A stretch of DNA of 64,000 bases. Source: Rallus limicola (Eukaryota > Chordata > Aves > Gruiformes > Rallidae). Below the pieces are notes generated by a model, which ran no database searches, was not told where the DNA came from, and saw only the letters and a list, made by a program, of their open reading frames with translations. A program made the position numbers and the translations under genes. The stretch's first letter is position 1, and each line of letters opens with the position of its first letter. The stretch spans positions 12,777,287 through 12,841,286 of the forward strand of contig JAKCOZ010000015.1 of assembly GCA_022605955.1 (NCBI GenBank). The letters run 5' to 3'. Shown here piece by piece: positions 38,601 to 50,380 of this stretch.

Positions 38601-41600
38601 TAGTTTGATGCTGTTTTTTCCTGGAAGTATATACATCTTCTGTAACTTCAGCCTTGACCTAAAGAGACACAGACAGGGGGAGGGGAGAAAAAGGAATGTT
38701 TGAGACATGGTGTTTATCACATGCCTTCTGGTCAGCGTTACAGCCAGCACAGAAAAAAACAAGACAATAATGTTCTACTCTCTGTTATCAGTGATTTTAC
38801 CCAAGAATTCCATTTCTCTAACTGATACATAGAGATACATAAACAACAAATGGAGCATTCATTCTCTCTGGGAAGTGTGGTCATTTCTTTCCAAAGTAAA
38901 TTGAATGTAGTATCACAGCCTTCATCTTAAGAGTATTTTCTGTGTTACAAGACAGGCATATATTGGGGAAACCTCTGTTCTGAAGAAAACTCTCTAGACT
39001 GCTAAAACATAAGCAATCAACCTTCAGGTGGAGTCTGCCATACGTTGTCTTCCATCATAAATATATACATTAGATCACAATTAGTTATGTCTTTGCATTA
39101 AGCATTTTGTTTTACAAACCTTTTCATTTTCTCTTCTTTTTGACAAACGACTGTATCTGGTAATGGCAGCATCATGGTCTAAACAATCAAGAGAGAATTT
39201 ATGATCATTTTGATTAATTATTCATGAAACAGTGGAAAACCTTTTAAATCACTGTGTTGTACAGCCAGCTGGATACGAAGTTCTGTCATATTAAAACCTT
39301 TAAGAACTGTTCTTGCCTGTTTATAATTACTTCACTGCCATAAATACTGGTACTGACAAAAAACTCTAACCAGATGCAAGCATGGCCAAATTGCTACATA
39401 CTTCCCTAAACATCTAATATTTTCCAAAGACAAAAAGTTTCTATAGGCAAAGATAACTTTCCATTATAAAAACCTGCATCTAATCTTGCTTGCTTCTAAA
39501 GCAATGAAGCAACTTCATTAAGAGAAGGAGAATCCTTGCTTAAAGAATATGTTCTCTACAAGGATATAGGAGAGCTAGCTAAAATACTTCTGACAATAAG
39601 GAAGAGAACTATCAAAAGAATTTTAAAGTGATAAAAGTTGTTTATTAATCCAGTTCTGACTTTAAGAAGTGAGCTAGCACCTTATTACTTTTAGTAATTT
39701 TGGTAGCACAATCCTAAATTCTTTAATATTTATAAATACATTTAAAGTATTGTCAAAAAATACAAGTATTGTCAATTTGCCTTAACACTTTGGAACACAA
39801 AGCCAGGATTTACAAGTCAATGAAGGAAAGTTGAGCACGTAAGTATCACTGAAAAAATTACACAGTACTCATGTTAAGCAGTGCAACTATTTTCACTAGT
39901 TTTTGAAGGAAATAATCTACAGTAATATTGGCATCTTGTAATACCTATAACAAAGTATTTTACACTTACCATTGCTTGCAATTTGGAAAACTTCTTTTAG
40001 AGTTAATATCTCTACAAAACAACATATCACAATTTAAATAACTTACTATATAACAGCAACATTATATATTAACATTACATGTTAAGGTTTCTCATGCAGT
40101 GTTTCACTACTGAACAGATGTAGTTCACACTGAATTACCAGTGATGCTATGTGGCCAAAACAGTTTGCTCATACTTAGGACCCGAGTATCATTTGTGTGC
40201 TGTCTGGATATCCAAATAATATGATATACTGTACTAAGTTAAGGATTAACTTATTTTCAAGAGACTTTGAAAGAGTTCAATACAATGTGTCACCTGCAGT
40301 TCTGGTCAGAGTTCTAGTCTGAGTTGGGGAAGTGGAAACACAGGAGACAGGGAAGTATCACTAGATCAAAGGAAACCCCCAAACACATTGTGATTGTTCC
40401 TACCTAAAATTAGTCGTGGTCTAAAGCATTATTTAGTCTCACTTTGTCAGGAAACAGAACACAGTACAATACATAGCAGTTGTTCTGGTATTGACTGTGC
40501 TTTTACGTCATATTAAGACATAAAAAAGCAGAGAGATTTATTTCAACGTTATGGTAAAGGCCACCAAAAAAAGTATGGAAAAGTTTCATGGAAAGTGTTT
40601 AGGAAATCTGTAAAGAAGTGTGGTATCATGGAATACTATATGGGTTGGTGGTTAAGAACGTGCAGTGGGAAAAGTTATTTTGCAATTATTGCCTCAGGGG
40701 TGCTTCTCCAGTGAATATCAACAGATTTTTTCAAGGTTCTGAGAGTAATACTAGCCTTGGGATAACCATGTTCACTTGCTCAAAAGGATAATCTATTTAA
40801 TCCACTATTGCCAAAGAATTGTTTTCCAAAATTCATAGAAAACTATTGAAGAATTGTATTTTTTATTTCAATATAGACTTAAAAATGTTCCCACTCTAGG
40901 ATGTTCACATTAGGGATTTAATTTATTTTGGTTTGAACTCTTATAATTTCTATTTGAAGCCCATTTGCCACAGCAGTCAATTCACTTTAGCATTTTGAGT
41001 AAGATCTGTCATACTCAGACACAGTGTTGTATTATTTCAGACCAGGCAGAGTAAGCTCCAGCAGTTACAGAAATGAGAAGTTGGAAGCATTTTAGGCCCA
41101 CATGTAGAAGCCATCTCTATTACCAGCAGGGCTGAAGAACCACCTTACTACATTTTAATAATACAGTAAGTACTGCAACTTGTGCACTCTGCTTTTTGAG
41201 CTTAGTTCAGCCATTATCTTGATGCTATGGTATTATAACATATGCAAGGATTTCCTGAACATGCCATTTATCTCAAGATGAGTCTTTCCTAATGTTTACA
41301 GTAACTACAAGATTTTAATCTTAAACAGAAGCTAATACACTTCCAGAACGTAAGCAATATTTTTGTTGGAACAGTAATAAGGTTAAGTTCTTTAACTGTA
41401 ACTCTCATGAATACAATTAACTTTTTTTACTTGGGAGGTAAATACTTTTGAGAGATGAAAAATAAGCAGTGTATTTTGTTTAGTGAAATGAGCTATGGAG
41501 ATCAAATGCAACATTTTTGTTATTGCTGCTGTTCACAAAAAACAGTACTTGTTTGAGCATTTTACCTTTTAGCTCCCTTTCTTTAAACTGGGTAATAGGA

Positions 41601-44600
41601 AACATCATGGCATCTGCAAGCTGAGTTGAAAGTACAGCATGGCAAGAGCTGAGCTGTGAAAGACAAAAGAAAGAAGGAAATTTTAGGAAAGCACCACTGA
41701 GAAAATAAAATAAGGATTAAATGAAACTAAAATAAGTTGACATGAGTTTCACTCAAAGATGATATATACAATTCAAATATAACTTCGTCCATTCAGTTTT
41801 TTGCAGGTATTCTAGGTCCCTGGTCTCCTGACTACCTTTTTATAGAAGACCTTTAGATTCTAGTACTTGTCCCTACTTTTCCAACTTCATTCAAAATTAC
41901 TGGATCATTCCAGGTGATAGTCTCATGCATTCTGATGAGTAATCAATTTATTTCTCCAGTTTTTCTCCAGCTACATCACAGCCCAGGTTACTGGGGTAGA
42001 ACAAATTTCCTCACAAAATGCTGTTTAAGTTGTGTATGGAGTGAAGAGAAAAAATCCTGACTCAGATCTGAATGGTGCTACATTGCCTTTGAGAAGGGTC
42101 TGTCTCTATCTGGATACAGAGAGCAGGAGGTCCCTTCGTCAGTCAGGTATCTGAAATCAGGCAATACAAACACCCTCACGAAAACCAGCCTCTAACTGCC
42201 ATTCTGAAATGGGTTCTGGCTGAATCTGCAGTAAGTTAAGTGACATCCTCTCTCAACTACGTAGCCTCACTTTTTCCCAGTTCATTCTTTACCTTCAGGT
42301 TACATAACTCCAAATGTATGCTGCAATATATAATTAAGTGTTACCTATTGACAAATTAAAGCCATTTCTGCACCTTCTATGTTAAAAAAGGCTGCAATAA
42401 TTAAGCAAGTTAAAGTCTGTATGTGACAGCATTAGCAAAGTCAAGTGAAACAAATATAAGTACTTGCCTCATCTATCACTTTTGCAAATTGCTGTAAAGT
42501 AGAAGTCATAACTTCGTCATCTCCTCCTAGTGGAAAACGCTAAAAGAAATAAAAGGAAATTAAAAAAAGGAATTCTTTTTGTTTAAAAAAAAAAAAAACA
42601 ACAAACAAAAAAACAACACCCCAGCTAGTTCTTTTATTTTGATTTTGCAAATACTTGATTTTGCTAGAAAATGGCAGAAACAGTGCAAATAGCTGTGTCA
42701 TTAAAGTCAATTTGGCATTTTACCAACAATGTTAAAACAACTACAATGACAGTACTGCAGCTACTTCAAAAAAAAAAAAAAAATCATTCCTGCTGCAATT
42801 CAGAGTGTGCACAGACATCTTAAGCATTTCCAGTCTGTTATTAGGAAGATTTTTTTTTTTTAAAAGATACTCTAAATCTCTCTTTCTACATCTCTTCCTA
42901 GGGGGACAACTGAAGGTAGGATGAAGGAAACGGTCTCCAGTTGCATCAGGGGAGGTTTAGATTGAGTATTAAGAAAAATTGATTCACTGAAAGAGTGGTC
43001 AGGGACTGGGCCAGGCTGCCCAGGGAGGAGGTAGAGTCACCATCCCTGGAGGGGTTCAAAAAACATGTAGACATGGCACTCCAGGACATGTTTTGGTTGA
43101 CATGGTGGCACTGGACTGACGGTTGGACTTGATGATCTATAGGCCTTTTCCAACCTTAAAGATTCTATGATGAATTCTATGATGTCTGAATACTCACTGT
43201 TCTTTTGCATCAGCACCATTGTGGTTTAGATGCTATCTACATTAAACTTATTCATGAGTAACAATTAGCAAAGGAAAAATGACGTGTAATCTCACTGCTC
43301 CAGAAAGATTTGCCAAACTGAAACAATTTATAAATTGTACTTTTTTCACTTCACCTCATTAGGTGGAGAATGAGGAAAGGGTAGCCTCCTTATTAGGAAT
43401 GAGTTTTTGTTTTTAAGATGCATCTCAGAAAAAGGGTCCCAACTGCCTTGCTACAAATACAAAAACCTTCATAATCCAGGCTGCCATAGAGAAAGTTCTG
43501 GATTCCACGATCTGCGGTTTCAGAGATGGAATTATTCTCACAGAAAATTATAGTTATTAAATAGAGACTGCTATGCAATCTCTTCTCTTTCTGAGTAGTA
43601 AAACGGAAGCATTTAACAGTAAACATGTCTATAAAACAAGAATAAAACCCCACTGTCACCCTAAGGAATCCCCAAAACAATGATCCAAAAGTAAAACAGT
43701 CCAGGTATTCATCCTGGCAAAAGGAACTTCATTTCTGGTTTAGCTGGAAGAACTAATGCAAAGGCAGTAGATTCTTTTGGCAAAAAGTAGAACCACCAAA
43801 TACAGCAGTTCGTTCTAACCAGACCAAACCTGTGCTCTGGGAGAGAAAAGGACTCACACATACATAGTCCTGACCACACAGAGACAGCGATGATTTATCA
43901 CAGTACCTGTTTCTCATACTCCTTCAGAAGCTTTGAAGTCAGGTGAGTTGCTGCACTTAGTTCATTCTGATTTAAAGAAAAAAAAAAACCAAACAAAAGC
44001 CAAAACAAATGAAAACAAAACAAAAAAACCCTTGTTACTTTTTGACTTAAGTTATTAAAAAATATATTGAAAATCACGTATTTGAAGAGCAAACTATTAC
44101 AGATGGAACATGAAATCTGACTACAGGTTTTCAGAAAACCTAAGCATCCTGCCCATCCATTTCTGCCACATTACTGAGAGTTAAAGGTAACCAGTGTTTA
44201 CAAATACCAAGTTCACAGCCTGTGCTGTGAATCCAGTTTCTGGATTTTTCATGTTACACAATGTGTATTTGCATTTAGTTATTTCAAATGAGCTGTTCCA
44301 GTTACTGAGTATTAGGAATTTGTTATCTGGAAAGGAAAGGAAGGAAGATATTACAATGACCCTCAGTACTACCTGGTTACAAACCGCTTTGTACTTGTAA
44401 ACAGACAGGACTTAATTAGCAGATTCATGGTATGGGACAACTTCATCTTTCATAATGCAGTTGAAGGAGAAGCTATGGAACTTAAAAGTTAAATATAAAG
44501 GCAGTAAAATAAAACTATGTACTAGCAAACCTACAGTAACCACACTAGTCAAAGTGAAAACAACAGTAAAATAAGAACTTGAAAAGCAGGAGTGACAAAT

Positions 44601-47600
44601 CAGTAAAGAAGTCAAACAGTTCAAGTATATGCAAATTAAAAATACAGCCATAAATTCAACTGTTCAGAAAAACACACAAAATAGATTCTGCCTCTAGCAT
44701 AAAAACACAGTTACTTGTAGATGGTAAGTGAAAAATTAATATATTGTGGGTAAAAAATAATCTCCCACTTGGTACTATAAACTATACTATTATACACACT
44801 AAGATCATACTGGGAAACATTTCAGAAACATTTGGGCAATACAATACATCTACTAGAGGACCAGATAAACTTTTTTTTTTCTTCGAGAAAATCTGCTGCA
44901 AAAGAAATCACAAGAATTTAGTCTTTAAAACTCCCTAACATGCAGAAAAAGTCATTTAATTCTTGTTTAATTTCACTTGCACATTTAAAAACCGTGGAAG
45001 TTTAAAAAATATTGCATATAGGAATAAAAAAAAAACCCCAAGAGACATGAAATGTGGTTCAGAAGCTTTCCAATCATAGAATATCCTGAACTGGAAGGGA
45101 TCCAGAAGGATCATCGAGTCCAACTCCTAATGCATTCAGGAATTTCATTAACACTACCTGTGCATCATATATTCTGTGCATGGCTTGAAATAACTGATTG
45201 ATGTAGTTGGAAATTGCAGCAGCATCTTCTTCAAATACTCCCAGCAAAGACCGGGTCTGTAAACATGAAACAGCCAAACACAAACATGTCAAGTTAGCAA
45301 AGTCATATTTAAATGTAACAGAATTTGTTTGTTCTGAGTTTCATTACTGAAGAATTTATAAACCACCCAACACTGTTTACAGGAATGATACATGTTGCAG
45401 AGAATCATAAAGATAACAGCTCAGCATCGCTTCTGCTGCCAGCCTCTCATGGTTAATACATTTTCAGAAAGGAAAGGACCAAAGGAGATGCTAAGTGTAT
45501 AAAAAAGTAATGTAGGCAACTGCTGGATGCACTATGGTACATCCCTAAGGAAGAGGGTAAAGGTCAGTGGGATTAAATAGCATTCCTGGTTATACACAAT
45601 TCCTCTGCAGTGAGAACAAAACAAAGGCATGGCTTTGATACCATCCGTCCCATCCCTGCTGGCTGTGCCTGGACCTGTGCAGTAAGAACCAGTTCTGTGA
45701 TCCCTAAAAGCCAAACCAAAACTGCAAAACCTACATTTTGATGTTCCAAAGTTATGCTTCTCCCCCTCACCACTCTGGGGTGATCTTTTTACTAAACCCC
45801 AGTTTGCCAGTCAGCTTGTTCCTTAGGTGGTATCACCAACGAGCTTGATGACTGCATCCTATTGCAATGCTCCCATCACTGATGAAGGTGCTTAACTGTA
45901 TCCACCTCAAAATCAACCCATTAGACTTCAAAACACTGATTACTGCTCTTTATGCCCAATTATCCAGCCAGTGTTTCCATCCAGGCTGCAGTCCATACCT
46001 CTCTATTTTAGCCAAAAGGATGTGACTGTGTCAGAATCCTTGCCTAAGTTAAGGTAAATGACATTCACTGCTCTTCCCTGTGATGAAATGACTGACTCGG
46101 ATGAGAAGGCAATCAAGTTGCTCAGGCATAATTTGCCCAGAAGCATAAATGAGATGCTGACTCAGTGTTCTTGCATCCTTTTTGCACTTGGAAGGAGTGT
46201 TACTCCTCACCACAAGGATCTCAAATAGCTTGCTTCCACCAAGACACCCAAAGGGGAAGAGCAAAGACTATATAGCCTGTAACTCTGCACTGCTTACACT
46301 GAGCTTTCCTAATCCAAAATATTTGTTGGGATACTTGGATATAGAAACAGAGGTATCACTTGCAAGACACACAAAATAAACCCTTTAACTCTAGCAATGT
46401 TTTAGCAAGAGGACTGTGCTTTGGTTTTATTTTTACACTAAAATAAATGTCCAGACAGAAAATGGAAAGAATCACAAGTACGCAACTGTCTTTCCGCTCC
46501 CCAAAAAATTCTGATTGCTAAAGACCTGAAATTGGAAATTCTCTTAGTCTTCCCTAAGCTAAATAACTGCAGTTTCCTCAAGAGTAAGAGAAGGACCTGG
46601 GAAAACAATGAAAGACTGACATGAGGTCTGGACATCAGGAAAAGCTCTCTAAAGCAAAAAAGCACTGGACTGCACTGCATATGAATTGTGGGGGGATTAT
46701 TAATATAAGTCCTTGTGACACTGAAGACTTATATTGAAATGACAGAGACTTTAGTCCATCTCCCCTTGAAACACTGAGGGCTTTTTCAGCTACTCTTCTG
46801 ATTTTCTGCTTCTAATGATAATCAAGGAGTATAAACCTGTATAAAGTGTATTATTTGATCACTCTTTTGACGTGAATTTATTTTACTTAACTTAAATGCC
46901 TGGCTTTGTCTCACAAATATGATCATAGTATATAATGCCTACTTGTTTAAAAAAATATAATCAAGCATCATCATCCACATAATAAATCACTTTAATGGCA
47001 GTTCTAGTTTATAAAACAAGTGGAAAAGTGAGTGGAGGAGGAAAGAGATGGAGGAGAACTCAAATGTTTGCCTGTTGTGGCAACATGTGGTGTCATCCTA
47101 ATAGCTATGACTCATGGAGACATACATGAGAGACTGCAAAAGAAAAAAATTACACAGTACCATAACCACTGAATTATATACTCATGACCTTTAAACCTGA
47201 ACAAAAATAAACATGAACTTGTAATTTTAAAGGAATATCATGTAAGGTTTCTGGATGATTCTTAGTCTTTAAAAGGGAATGCCATAGAATAAATCTACAT
47301 CTATGTTTTATTATAAAAATAGCAGTTATCAATGTCTGGACTTCAAACTGACATTACACTTGGCAGACTACTGCTTAGCAAAAAATTAGAGGAATTGTTT
47401 ACTCATGCTTCTAGTAAAACTTTGCATAAATTTGCATGTTCTTTAAGATGCCTTCATTCCATATATGAGAGTAGGTACACTAGAAGCTAGCAGTGATAAG
47501 CTGCACAAAGAAGCCAACTAGTTAGAAGTCAGTGAATTGTTAAACATTCTATGACATAGTATGTATGGCAGTGCAAGTGACATCAATGCTCTTGGCTTTT

Positions 47601-49775
47601 TTATTGTGCAAGGCTTTGGGAATGCATGTAAGTCTGAGCAGAAGCTCTAAATATATGCATAAACTCTTGAGTACGTGTGTAATAGACGTCTACTTTGCAT
47701 AGTGAAAGTCAATGTAAAATGGCATTTGGTTTGTCTAAAAAAACAGTGGTTAGGGTTTTATTCTGCAACAAGAGGAAATGAAAGGCTTTTGCCATTTTAT
47801 AAAAGTCTATCCTTCCTTCAGATGCAGAGTAAGTTTGGTATGGTGTTTATATACATGAAGTTAGTGTCCAAAGCACGTCTAAAAGTGCTAAACTCCAGTC
47901 CATAGTTCAGCACTAAACAGTGACATAAGCTGATGATCTTTTTCAATATTACACCATGAACACATCAATCAGAGCAAGGTTTCTTTTTTCTTTAAGCAAC
48001 ATTTGTTGCTAGTTTCATTGCACTGGTTTCAAAATAACAGAAATTAACTAAGTAATAGAAGACTAAAGAGTCCTGGTTATGTTCTAAGTGGTGGTTAACC
48101 AAATTCACCTGAAAGATAAGACTGACTGAAAAGTGCACAATTTTGTACCTGAAATATTAGACAAATCTAATAGTTTAAGCATATCAAACTCATTGGGCTG
48201 AGTTACATTTTGCAGGACTATATCACAAATTATCTCAAAAGAAGATTCTAGAATTTATAATTATGTTCTAATACATACATTTTTGTATGTGCTTCCCATC
48301 TCACATTCCAGTCTCAAGTGCTTGGAAAAAAACCCCAAAACGACCAAGCTACATCCCACTTTTTAGGGATCCTAAATTTATCTTACATTAGACATTTCCT
48401 TTAAATGTGAATAGTTCTGACTCACATATACTGTATACTGAGAACAGACCTTCTAATTTTCTTAAATTACCATTATTGTACACTTTCCTCTTCCTGAGAG
48501 TACCTCAGTTTAGTTTCTGGGCCAGAGAACAGGCTAGATCTCATCTTAACATCTAGCACGTGAGCTATATGGGGCACTGTCCTCTGGAAAGCAGTGATAC
48601 ACTTTCTGCATGGCTGCCTTCTTTTAAATCGTCCTTCCACTTGGTGGCGAGATGTTAAAATGGTTGTCATTTTAGGGCTTAAAATTCCCTTGTAAGCAAG
48701 TGAAATTTTCTTTTCCTATCGCTGAGGAATCAACTACCAATGTATATATCCTTACAATATAGGGAGTCTTCCTCATCTACATAAAGAGTGCAGCAAAACA
48801 AGGATCTTAATTCAAAAGCCTACACTAAAAGTAAATACACTGTAAACTTTTTATTTCTCCCCCCACCTAGGACGAGCAGTAGGAAGTACTTGCTGTTGTC
48901 GCTGCCAGCAAGAGAAACCGGTGCAACTGAATAGAGCATTTCCTGCTTGACAGCAGTATGGAAGAATTGCCCGTGCAATATATGGCATCGCTGACAAAGG
49001 TCGAGCCGCAGAAATGGCAGTCCAGATACCGGAGCAATTAAAGGCCTCTCAGCACCATGCGTTTCCCACCTACTCAGGTATTAACAACACCCGCGATAAC
49101 CTCATCCAGTAACTGCTTTTCATACATATTAAACTTTAACGCGGTTTTAGCAAAAGACAAAGATAACAAAAATCGCCTCGCGAAGCGAAGACGCGTTTTG
49201 TCAACACGAGGCCCCCGAAGTAAGTGGTGGATGCAAATGCGGGGGCGGCAATGTGCGGGAGCCAGCAAGCTACTGCCCCGGCGCCCGATGCTGAAGCACA
49301 GCGCTTCTGGAAAATCGTTACCGAGCTCGCCGCTTTGTAAACAGCTCAGCAGCCCGCGGGACACCTGAGAGGGAAGACACGGTGATACAAGCGGAGCGAA
49401 GGCGCCGCGGAGACCGGGCGACACCTCGCAGGGGGCACTGCCGAAGTTGACAGCCCGAGAGCCGTGACTGCTGGCCCGAGCCCCGCCAGGCCACAGCGGC
49501 GAGCACGACAGACAAGGCAGCCGGCCACGCACGCAGCAGCCGCGTCCCGACGACGGGCAGGGTTTCCCCCTTCCTCCCTCCCGGCCGCCGCCGCGGCTCC
49601 CCAACGTCCCCTCGAGGAAATACGGGGGAGGGAGCGTGCGGGGAGCAGCGCTAGGCCTGGCGCCCACAGGTCGGGCCCGTTCTGGCCCCCACCCACCGAG
49701 CTGCGTCTATGCCTCTCTTACCTGGGGGCTGTCTTCCAGCGTCTCCTCGATGGGGAGCTTGTCGATGCCGGGCAT
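26607..49775 (-). CDS. APPL1: APPL1, BAR-PH-PTB endosomal signalling adaptor (22 coding exons, complete)
   Basis: A Rab5 effector on early endosomes that links receptors such as the adiponectin receptors to AKT signalling. Coding exons, 5' to 3': 49722-49775, 45158-45256, 43907-43966, 42468-42539, 41566-41653, 39970-40011, 39120-39178, 38512-38658, 36941-37023, 36676-36834, 35212-35400, 34687-34729, 34047-34103, 32578-32669, 31851-32033, 29548-29597, 29006-29180, 28866-28902, 28042-28188, 27745-27795, 27306-27395 and 26607-26756. They sum to 2127 bases, 708 aa (human 709). The protein starts MPGIDKLPIEETLEDSPQ and ends KKRESEA. Domains: BAR about 5-265, PH about 277-376 (starting at RKAGYLNAR), PTB about 490-650 (LHQLFIVRFLGSMEV), then a charged coiled-coil. 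The APPL-specific serine-rich linker is at about 385-475. All introns have GT donors except intron 4, which has GC (GAG|GCAAGT). Confidence 0.97.
32893..33405 (-). repeat. CR1 LINE 3'-end copy in APPL1 intron 13
   Basis: About 510 bases of CR1, 3' end at the low coordinate: catagagtggtttgggttgg, then the ccatgggcagagacaccctc block, and further inward cttctccaggcagaacaagc and gtgctggacacattactcca. It is in the same orientation as APPL1, well preserved and clearly 5'-truncated. The open frames over it are repeat-derived. Confidence 0.92.
42900..43185 (+). repeat. CR1 LINE 3'-end copy in APPL1 intron 3
   Basis: It shows the CR1 blocks gggccaggctgcccagggag, tggaggggttcaa, tggacttgatgatctatagg and the tail gattctatgatgaattctat. 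It is antisense to APPL1. The tail is a short ATTCTATGATGA-type microsatellite. Confidence 0.9.
45074..45126 (-). repeat. short CR1 3'-end fragment beside APPL1 exon 2
   Basis: tcatagaatatcctgaactg and aggatcatcgagtccaactc match a CR1 subfamily 3' end. It is in the APPL1 sense orientation and begins about 32 bases downstream of the exon 2 splice donor. Confidence 0.8.
45750..46300 (-). repeat. old CR1 fragment (coding-region part) in APPL1 intron 1
   Basis: Diverged sequence with the order of blocks seen in antisense CR1 reverse-transcriptase/3' regions: ccactctggggtgatctt, an aaccccagtttgccagtcag-like block, ccaattatccagccagtgtt, a tagccaaaaggatgtgactg block, and gaaggcaatcaagttgctca followed by catcctttttgcacttgg. 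It is recognised by pattern only; a library search would fix the ends. Confidence 0.6.
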
Positions 49776-50380
49776 GGCGGCCGCCCGGGTTGATTCTGCA
49801 CTGCTGAGCTCCGGCACCTCGCCCCGCCGCACGCCCAGCTGACTGCACCCCTCCTCCTCCCTCCAGTCACAACACAGGCACCCCCGCTTCGCGCCGGATG
49901 TCCCGCCCTTCCTCCCCCCCGATGCCCGCTTGGCTTTTCTATTGGTTCTTCCACACATCCCGCCCAGCTTCTTATTGGTGAACAGGACGATCAGTTTGTG
50001 TAGACGCGCGCGTGGGGCTGTTGGCGCCGTGGAAGTGCTTTGCGCCCGTGCGTGGGCGCGTGGCTTCGTTCTCACCCATCGCCGTGGCGGCTGGCGGGAG
50101 GGAGAGGCGTGTGCGCCCCCGCGCTCTGCCCCTCAGGGGACGGAGAGAGAGAGGGGCGCTCCTCCGCCTCAGCCGCGCCGTCTTTCTCCCTCTCGGTTAA
50201 ATGGGGAGCGGTGAAGTGGGGCTGTTTGACGGTCGGACCGGCTCCCGTTTCTCGGGAGAGCGTCCCGTTACCCGCTACGCCGGGCCGCCCCCAGTTCGGG
50301 GAGGTGAGTGGGGAGCGGAGATAGAAAGGGCCGTTTCCACGCTGAGGTGTTTCCCGGGCCTGGCTGCGGACAGGTGGTGG
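49140..50380 (-). promoter_or_regulatory. APPL1: CpG-island promoter of APPL1
   Basis: A GC- and CpG-dense block within otherwise AT-rich DNA covers APPL1 exon 1 and its upstream flank. On the APPL1 strand it has two CCAAT boxes (ATTGG on + at 49941-49945 and 49974-49978) with a GC box between them (cccgccc, 49959-49965), and an ETS-like gccggatgt at about 49893. There is no TATA box, as is usual for a broadly expressed gene. Long open frames here, such as 49074-49667 on the minus strand, reflect high GC rather than coding. Confidence 0.8.

Noticed and set aside
49074..49667. 197-aa minus-strand open frame in the CpG island
   Set aside because: It lies in GC-rich promoter DNA where stops are rare, has arginine/proline/serine-rich low-complexity composition, and shows no known domain.
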